From Nemertoderma westbladi (taxonomy: Eukaryota > Xenacoelomorpha > Nemertodermatida > Nemertodermatidae), in NCBI GenBank assembly GCA_032718475.1, contig JAUCBJ010006823.1, positions 1-48,425 on the forward strand: 48,425 bases of DNA. The letters run 5' to 3'. Below, one piece after another: positions 42,201 to 48,425 of this stretch (position 1 is its first letter; each line of letters starts with the position of its first letter). The position numbers were made by a program, and so were the translations under genes. Below the pieces are notes generated by a model that worked only from the letters and a program-made list of their open reading frames with translations, was not told where the DNA came from and ran no database searches.

Positions 42201-43130
42201 AGAAGTGAAATTGCAACTCCTCAAGCAGTCCCGAGAGAAGACACCGGAAAACAAGGTAAGTGAAAAACCCGTCTCTAGGAGAAAAATAACACCAGTATGT
42301 TATACCGATGACGGCGAAAGCCAGACTTCTCAAGGAGAAGATAGCGGGAAGGACACGGATAGATCTTATTACGTGAATAAAATGCCTAAAGATCAGGTAA
42401 GTAAATTTAAGTCTCGAACAAATGACAGGAGGGAACAGGTAAGAAAAACTCCTCCCACGTCTCCCAAGAGAATTCAGGTGAGAAAACCCGAAGAAAAGGC
42501 AAGTGTACACAATGTGACTCAGAATAAGGTAAGTAACATCAAACCAAAATGTGCGCTGTGTGACGGGACCCACTATTTGAATAGGTGTGATGAATTTCTA
42601 AAGAAATCATTAACGGAGAGACGCGAAGTTATGTGGGATAAGCGGTTATGTTATAATTGCCTCAGACAAGGACACCAACGGCGTACCTGTTTCTCGGACA
42701 TAAGATGTGCAAAGTGTGGTGCGAAACATCATATCTTGTTGCACGCTGAATTCGATCGAAATGGTCCGAATCAGGTAAGTGATTCAGAGCTACATGTCCA
42801 ATTCAGTGATGTGAACGACACTGATCAATCTGAGATGGAAGGATTCTATACAGATGAGTTCTCTGACGAAAACGAATCCTGTTACATGATAAATACCGCA
42901 GTGTATCGAGCGCTAACATATGAGAAAGATACAGAGAACGACTTTACTCTAACTGCTTCTGAACGACAACCACCTTGGAAAGAGACATCCTCCAATGTAG
43001 GGATCCGAGAGTTTCCTGTGGTGCAGGTAAGGGTTCACGGACCTAAGAGGAGTTATGTAGTGAACGCCCTCCTGGACTCCGGCAGCACAGGAACATTCAT
43101 CGATAAAGAGCTAGCCGAAGATATTATAGA
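39235..43130 (+). pseudogene. Gag-protease polyprotein of copy C (BEL/Pao-like), truncated inside protease
   Basis: The frame opens MSDTKQNLSDSLLDVTI. Residues about 110-300 (WNFPGPGLPFDLSEAAWEDI, KTWFQRVSRQVQGAAQWKAQ) have no counterpart in copy A. Then come the shared IYLSDYQRF block, an Ala/Glu/Lys coiled coil (about 390-490) built of GCA/GCG repeats, the DUF1759-type gag domain (FNGDEMKWLPFNEYY, from about 823), knuckles CALCDGTHYLNRC, CYNCLRQGHQRRTC and CAKCGAKHH (about 1105-1170), and the protease start LLDSGSTGTFI (near 1278). Homology to copy A ends at KELAEDI (43130). The frame runs on to 43290 through unrelated sequence, including a tRNA-like stretch, so the natural C-terminus is lost. 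Confidence 0.82.
42253..43035 (+). other. Seven in-phase 5' splice-site-like motifs in gag-pro of copy C
   Basis: GT begins at 42256, 42397, 42439, 42478, 42529, 42775 and 43027 in contexts AAGGTAAGTG, CAGGTAAGTA, CAGGTAAGAA, CAGGTGAGAA, AAGGTAAGTA, CAGGTAAGTG and CAGGTAAGGG. A GC-type donor match (AAGGCAAGTG) lies at 42499. Every one is a multiple of three from the ATG at 39235, so each falls exactly between codons. A further match at 42041 is out of phase. Confidence 0.6.
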
Positions 43131-43390
43131 ATTATATTCCCTAAATGCCGTGGATTTTCAAAAATTTTATTTTATTCGAATTAACTTTGTAAAGATTGCT
43201 TTGAGTTCTCATTCGTATTGGTTCTATCTATTATGCATCTATCGGTCAGGTGGTTCAGTAGCTCAGTTGGTAGAGCGTTGGAAATTATAAGTGTAGTAGG
43301 TATCGAGTTCGAATCCTAGTAAGTGCGAATTATTTTTTGTGCAGAATTTCAACTCATTTAAATTAACCGCTACAAATTAATTGCATTTAT
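43131..43390. other. Unassigned junction sequence between copies C and D, containing a tRNA-like stretch
   Basis: An AT-rich 115 bp follows the end of copy C. At 43250-43332 is GTTCAGTAGCTCAGTTGGTA with a perfect D stem (GCTC/GAGC, A box) and, 30 bases on, GAGTTCGAATCC (B box). The T stem pairs poorly and the acceptor strands do not pair, so it is a tRNA-derived (SINE-like) sequence and not a functional tRNA gene. Confidence 0.55.
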
Positions 43391-43715
43391 CTGTACCAAT
43401 AAGGCTGTAGTTATTTGATTGTAACCAATGTCGTGCAAGTTATATATTAGCTGGACCAATAAGCTATCTTTAAAATCTTGTTAGAACTCATAGAACAATC
43501 GAGAATTTTCTCGATTGATTGCGGCACAAATTTAGTATATAAAGGTGCGATTCGTTCATTAGTTCACTACTCAATTACTTCACTATTCTCAGATTTATTC
43601 TGTCGTGCTTAGTTTATTCTCAGATTACATTGTATTATAATTGTGTCTTCTGTAATAAAGTCAGAATATTCTCTCAGCCTTTCTGTTTTACTATGGTTTC
43701 ACTACGGTGAACAAA
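43391..43715 (+). promoter_or_regulatory. Promoter and probable LTR segment of element D
   Basis: Three CCAAT boxes (ACCAATAAGG near 43396, AACCAATGT near 43424, ACCAATAAGC near 43455), a perfect 10-bp palindrome with a 2-base loop (CAATCGAGAA/TTCTCGATTG, 43496-43517), a TATA box (TATATAAAGG, 43536-43545) and an AATAAA (43654-43659) follow in the order expected for U3, R and U5 of an LTR. Possible ends are TGTACC at 43392 and GAACA at 43713. No second copy is in the window to confirm them. Confidence 0.5.
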
Positions 43716-43960
43716 CTCAGGGACAGGATGGCCAGCTAGAGATCGGGCCGCAGCAATGAACGGGAACATCACGGGAATGTAGACGAGAGACAACCCGCAA
43801 TACCATCTAGTGTTATTCGCCCATCGCCTGAAAGGTTAGACAGCGTTCGATCCTTGCTACCTAAGTGTAAGACCAAAAGATAAAAGGTAGACGTAGTGAC
43901 ACGCTGCAAGCCTAAAATTACATCATAGGGACTGTACTGTCTTGATTCAGGAAAAAACCG

Positions 43961-44472
43961 CAGTAGACCTTCATATTCCTACGGAGAGGAGAGAGAACAG
44001 ATACTAGTACGCAGATAGGACGTAGGCACACCGGTACAAGGCATACACATTGGTTAGGGTGCAGCAAACTGTACGCTTAACTCTTGCTAAGTACAGGTGT
44101 GTGTGCGACTTTTTGCCGTACAACGGTGTTCAGTGCATCAGAACTTGTAGGCTAGAGGGTTGCTGTGTTTTCACCTGAATTGGGATTGTACCGTTCAGGC
44201 GGTAGGGCAGTTTACAGTAGACCTTCATATTCCTACGGGGGGAGGGAGAGAGAGCAGATACTAGTACGCAGATAGGACGTAGGCACACCGGTACAAGGCA
44301 TACACATTGGTTAGGGTGCAGCAAACTGTACGCTTAACTCTTGCTAAGTACAGGTGTGTGTGCGACTATTTGCCGTACAACGGTGTCCGTTACATCAGAA
44401 CTTGTAGGCTAGGGGGTTGCTGTGTTTTCACCTGAATTGGGATTGTACCGTTCAGGCGGTAGGGCAGTTTAC
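43961..44472. repeat. 254-bp tandem duplication in the leader of D
   Basis: CAGTAGACCTTCATATTCCT begins at 43961 and 44215, and the two units match almost throughout, ending with GGCGGTAGGGCAGTTTAC. Confidence 0.9.
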
Positions 44473-45853
44473 GCTAGGCGCAAATAAATTGAGGCTATCA
44501 GGGATATACTAACATCTACCGTGTCCCCGCCAACGCCCTAATAGGAAGTTACCCGGACTACCTGGGTGACTAAAATTCTAGATAGGAGCCAGGATAGCTA
44601 TTAGTACCCGTACGCCTACAGTAGTAAACTAACACATCTCTTCTTAGTATCAGGGACCTGGTACCTAAAATTGCCGAATTCTGGGCGTAGTATTAACCTT
44701 ATGCCTGAATTTGAGTCCTGGAAATACGCAAGAGGGGAAGGAACCTTATCATTCGTGAGTATTGGACCTACAAGTTATAAAATTAGAATATTCGTAAAAT
44801 GCACACCGTACCCAGTAATTATATATGTGAAGGAGCAAAACTGCTTTGACCGTTCAGAATTAACACACGCGCGTTAGAAATTATTTACACCTCAAAATAT
44901 ATAAAATTAACTTTCGTCCTTACTGCACTTTGCTCGCTAGTTAGACATCTCCAAATCTGCTCTGTACCTAGCTAGCGTCCCTTTGCCCAACCATATAAAT
45001 CACACCGCGGCAAAGTATACGAGCCCCTTAGTCCGTCAGTGAGTCAGCCTGATTTTAGGATTCGCTGCGCGGGATTTTGTTTTATCGAAGTTTGTCTGCT
45101 CGTAGACTGTTTTCTGCCTCACCGGTTAAAAGAGATCGATACTGCAATATATTCGCTTACTTGGGGTTTACTGTTTTGGTGAGAAGGTCGGATTTATGAT
45201 TTGATTTACAAACTTTACAGTAGGATATTGCAGGTATTGTTACCGTCTCTTCCGATAGTAGGAATAGGCGTATCTCTCCAATTTAGTAGGAATATGTTTT
45301 ACTGAACTACGGTTCGGTAGGACTAAAGTTATTTGAAAATTTTGTATTTTGAGGTAAAAATTTGTATTTGATTAGCTAAGTGCTAATTTTTTGAAATAAA
45401 ATTTGATTTGAACCGCGTGTAAAATATTTTTGGAATTGAATACCGGTGTTTAAAAGGGTTTAAATACCATATTGTACCGGTACAAAATTTTCGTAAAGTA
45501 AAACCTAACTCTTTTGTTTTTCAGGATTCAGAACTCATTTCTAGACTGTAACGGGAGCAAGACCGTGTTTAGCAAGTTTGGGAGATAGATAACTCAACAA
45601 CTTTGGTTGGGAAAATCGCGTTTCGTCCGCAACGTTAAAAACGGAAAGGTTCACGTTCGGTTTGTATCTGGGAATCTGTTTTTCTGGAGAATTATTGGAG
45701 TGGGTGAGTTCGAAAAGTTGCATAAATAAGTTAGGCATTACCGTATTAGTTAAAATTATTGTGGGTTCCACTGTCTCAAGTATTTATGCATTCCGTATGA
45801 TTTCTTTGTTCATTGCTGAATTAGTCCGTATTATTGTATTTAATTTACCTTTT

Positions 45854-46009
45854 GATAACGCATATCGTTATCCGATTTATTTGTTATAAAATTGGCCGCT
45901 AGGCTAATTTTATTATATACTTATTCCGTGACATTTATTTGCTGTAAAATTGGCCGTTTAGGCTAATTTTATCCATCTGCTATAAAATCGGCCGGTAGGC
46001 TAATTTTAT
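45854..46009 (+). promoter_or_regulatory. Cluster of hairpins upstream of the gag-like ORF of D
   Basis: Three copies of a stem-loop of the form ATAAAATTGGCC-loop-GGCTAATTTTAT lie at 45886-45913, 45944-45972 and 45982-46009, with loops GCTA, GTTTA and GGTA; as RNA the stems include a G-U pair. A fourth, unrelated hairpin (GATAACG/CGTTATC) is at 45854-45872. They end 83 bases before the ATG. Confidence 0.65.
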
Positions 46010-46323
46010 ATGACTGTAATTAGTACCGTTTTATACAAATACGGTAAACTCGATACTTTGACACTCACTTCACTTGACTTACAACTACCGAAATGAGTGA
46101 CAAACAAGACTATACGAAGAATACACAAACCGACTATGACTCGTGTGACGGAGATAAGTCAGCAGCGGAAGAACAACAGGGGAAGACTCGCGAGCCTACC
46201 GAACCTACACCGTGTGCGTCACCAGTACATCCAACGGGAGTACCGGATGCCGTAGTACGAGGCGACGGCAGGACCGAGGACTTTCTAACTGTTCCGCAAC
46301 CTAGATATAGGGAAACGGAATTG

Positions 46324-47835
46324 GTAAGTTCAGCAGGAAGCACAGAAAGTGTGGTTAGAAGCGTCGGTGGATACATGGCGCATATAACCAGGAGCATTGG
46401 AGAAGGCCAACGCATATTAGACGGGTTGACCGCTCCGATGTCTCGATTCGAGTTCTACACCCTCCAGGTTAGAGTACAGAGTAAAGTATATAAGTCCGTA
46501 GATAATCTAGTTGGCCTACAAGATCTAGCTAGACAGAGACAGGACATGGATACTCAACTTAGAATCCTCGAGAAACTAATGATCACTAGAGAGAAACTGA
46601 TTCAGTTTAAGTCGACGATTAGACAGATACAACAGGAACAAGCGGACCAGTTGTTAGGTGAGTCAGTTTCGGACGAATTATTACAGCCCGAGGAAGAACA
46701 GGAACTGTACCGACTGGATGGACAATTGAAACATCTGACGGACCACTTACGCATGTGCGGCGAAGACGTCGGCGATTTGGAAACCGTGCCGGAATACACG
46801 AGGGAAACTTCATTCGCACAAATCGAATCGGCACCGGGAATACTAAATCAATCATTGGTAAGTATTCGTAGCGAAATCTGCGAGGGAAGTATAGTCACGT
46901 CAGAAGTTGCTCGACAACAGCAGCAGTTCTACAGACAGCAACACGAGATGGAAGAACAAGCTCAACTTCTAATGATACAAACAGCAGTAGAGGAAGAGAA
47001 AATACGTGTTGCGAATGTAGCGAGAATCTCTCATCTGCAGGAACAAGCCGAACTCGAAGCGGCCGAAATGGAAAGGTTAGAGTTGGACATTGCCCAACAA
47101 GCGGCAGCGGCCGAGTTAGCGCAACGAACGGCAACAGCCGAGTTAGAGCGACAAACGGCAGCGGCAGCGGCAGCGGCAGCGGCCGAGTTAGAGCGACAAA
47201 CGGCAGCGGCCGAGTTAGAGCGACAAACGGCTGCGGCAGAGTTAGAGCGACAAAGATTAGTTTCGGAAGCCAGAGTCGAGATGAAGACACGGCAAATAAA
47301 AGCCCAACAAGCGATACGACAAGCAGAGTTCGAGGCGCAACAACAACAAACGGAACAACGAGAAAAGGAAGTTAAACTTCGTTTCGAACTTGAGAAGAGG
47401 GCGAGAGAATTAGCCGAAACTAAGGAAAATCTGGATCTTCTAGCCCGCGATCGATCGATGAGATCTCGCGACGGACATGATTTGGACCAGTTAGAGGTAA
47501 GACATCGCCAAATTCAGGAACGGAAGAAGGAAGGAAGCGTAGGAGCACCCGGACGGGAACGACAATTAGTAAAAGACGTGTGTCAACGATTCCCACAGGT
47601 AACTCATATGTTTGCACCGGTTACGACTAAGGAACCTGTTTCGATTGCGGGTAGTAGTGATATTTCTCCTATCCATGGTGCGACGGAACACAGGTTTGTT
47701 ATTCCGAACGAGTTTATACCGCCAAGAGCAACGTCGTCGCCTATTCCGAGAGTCAAGGTAAGTAACCCACCGATTACAGATCGTAGTAGTTTATTGACCG
47801 GACCTGCGCTACTGACGACAAAACAGGTGAGTCCA
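46324..47835 (+). other. Six in-phase 5' splice-site-like motifs in the ORF of D
   Basis: GT begins at 46324 (TTGGTAAGTT), 46858 (TTGGTAAGTA), 47497 (GAGGTAAGAC), 47599 (CAGGTAACTC), 47758 (AAGGTAAGTA) and 47827 (CAGGTGAGTC). All are multiples of three from 46093. Residues before the Val differ (Leu, Leu, Glu, Gln, Lys, Gln) while the nucleotides G|GTRA are constant. One further match at 46658 is out of phase. Confidence 0.6.
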
Positions 47836-47925
47836 CCTTTGACGCCTAAACCCGTTACACATTACGCTTACCCAATGACGTTTCGACCTACAAGGCCAGT
47901 TGTTTCAAATGCTGTCATTCGCCCA

Positions 47926-48174
47926 CCGGTTCAGTTTACATCGCAATCTACGACTTCGAGGAAGACTTGTGAGCCTACCGAACAACGGAGAACAGTGGAG
48001 ACGCGACCGGTTCAACCAGTTTACATCGCAATCTACGACTTCGAGGAAGACTTGTGAGCCTACCGAACAACGGAGAACAGTGGAGACGCGACCGGTTCAA
48101 CCAGTTTACATCGCAATCTACGACTTCGAGGAAGACTTGTGAGCCTACCGAACAACGGAGAACAGTGGACGATG
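47926..48174. repeat. Three tandem 81/85-bp units inside the D ORF
   Basis: Units begin CCGGTTCA at 47926, 48007 and 48092 and share TTTACATCGCAATCTACGAC and GAACAACGGAGAACAGTGGA. Units two and three have four extra bases (AACC) after GGTTC, which shifts the reading frame and brings in the TGA of GACTTGTGA. Confidence 0.9.
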
Positions 48175-48425
48175 TTCCGAAACGAGCCGTTAGAATTCGA
48201 ACGACGCAACGGACGCGAGCCCGTCGACCACCATATCCAGATGATAGTAGTACTTCGAGCGAATCGGATTACCCGAAACGCGAGGTATTTAGAACAGGGG
48301 CGGCCGATGAATATAAACGCGAGCGTTCAGACAACTCCTTTGCAGATAATCCTCCACAGAATACACCGACACAGAAGGCGTTACCACCAGCGGGCGCGAT
48401 CGGTGCGCAACAGTTCGCCGACATT

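Larger units (their letters stand above)
35789..43130 (+). mobile_element. LTR retrotransposon copy C, BEL/Pao-like, 3'-truncated
   Basis: LTR, leader and gag-protease have the same order as copy A but lie on the plus strand. The rest (RNase H tail, spacer, ORF2, 3' LTR) is absent: homology stops at 43130 and a different sequence leading to element D follows. The insertion site is inside a LINE fragment. Confidence 0.78.
43716..46092 (+). other. Untranslated leader of element D
   Basis: These 2.4 kb lack a convincing ORF and lead to the gag-like start at 46093. They contain a 254-bp tandem duplication, a second TATA-like box (CCATATAAATC near 44990), a possible leader intron (donor TTTTG|GTGAGA near 45178, acceptor TTTTGTTTTTCAG ending at 45523) and a set of hairpins just before gag. 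A long leader with a tandem duplication parallels copies A and C although the sequence differs. Confidence 0.5.
46093..48425 (+). pseudogene. Gag-like coiled-coil ORF of element D, frame broken by an internal tandem duplication, runs off the window
   Basis: The ATG at 46093 (ACCGAAATGAGTG, good context) opens 654 codons. Residues 1-90 are acidic and polar; about 100-220 is a helical region (RFEFYTLQVRVQSKVYKSVD, LRILEKLMITREKLIQFKST); 280-465 is a long Ala/Glu/Gln/Arg coiled coil with AAAELERQT repeats (about 336-386); the rest is proline- and serine-rich. The first frame stops at 48057 within an 81/85-bp tandem repeat; after it a different frame stays open to the window end (DDVPKRAVRIRTTQR, DDSSTSSESDYPKRE). 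No zinc knuckle, protease or RT is reached, so the family is uncertain. Coiled coil, leader and promoter suggest a BEL/Pao- or Gypsy-type gag. It shares no clear sequence with A-C gag. Confidence 0.55.

Noticed and set aside
43250-43332. Functional tRNA gene
   Set aside because: The D arm and B box are good but the T stem has mismatches and the acceptor strands do not pair. It is better read as a tRNA-derived SINE head.

Overview
This window is animal (metazoan) nuclear DNA dominated by transposable elements. The evidence is a spliced chymotrypsin-fold protease gene with GT-AG introns, BEL/Pao-type LTR retrotransposons, a non-LTR (LINE) family with a (TAG)n tail, a Penelope-like element, a Foldback-type DNA transposon and several minisatellites. 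Frequent TACCGGTA and TAGGCCTA words and the Foldback architecture (15-bp tandem units in long inverted repeats, as in sea urchin TU elements) suggest a marine invertebrate, perhaps a deuterostome. The lineage cannot be fixed from this sequence.

Layout. Bases 1-15959 hold two minus-strand copies of one LTR family. Copy A (15959 to 3873) runs LTR, 2.3-kb leader, a 1385-codon gag-protease ORF, a 1.6-kb non-coding spacer, a second Cys/His-rich ORF (ORF2), polypurine tract, LTR. Copy B (3872 to 1) begins abruptly in protease at the edge of A's LTR and runs into its own ORF2. Both lack reverse transcriptase and integrase with the same in-frame fusion of protease to the tail of RNase H, so this looks like a polymerase-less lineage rather than one broken copy. 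Copy C (35789-43130, plus strand) has LTR, leader and gag-protease and is then cut off. From about 43390 to the window end lies a fourth plus-strand element, D: promoter-like LTR, 2.4-kb leader and a coiled-coil gag-like ORF.

Between A and C is one host gene, a chymotrypsin-fold serine protease on the minus strand. Exons carrying the catalytic His (33455-33275), Asp (33005-32752) and Ser (18225-17916), plus a small exon (18364-18293), join in consistent reading phase. One intron is about 14.4 kb and holds nearly all the other repeats: a LINE, a CGAC-rich foldback repeat, LINE fragments, a 30-bp minisatellite, two inverted Penelope-like copies (one carrying the Foldback element) and a 63-bp minisatellite.

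The most unusual signal is in the gag ORFs. Copies A and C carry six and seven near-consensus 5' splice sites (NAG|GTRAG type), all with GT on a codon boundary. The unrelated ORF of D has six more in the same phase, with different residues before them. The nucleotide motif is conserved rather than the peptide, which suggests a role in RNA processing (in-frame alternative donors or U1 recruitment). Other points are a conserved hairpin next to the LTR where a tRNA primer site is expected, three similar hairpins upstream of D's start codon, and an LTR pair that is identical over one half only.
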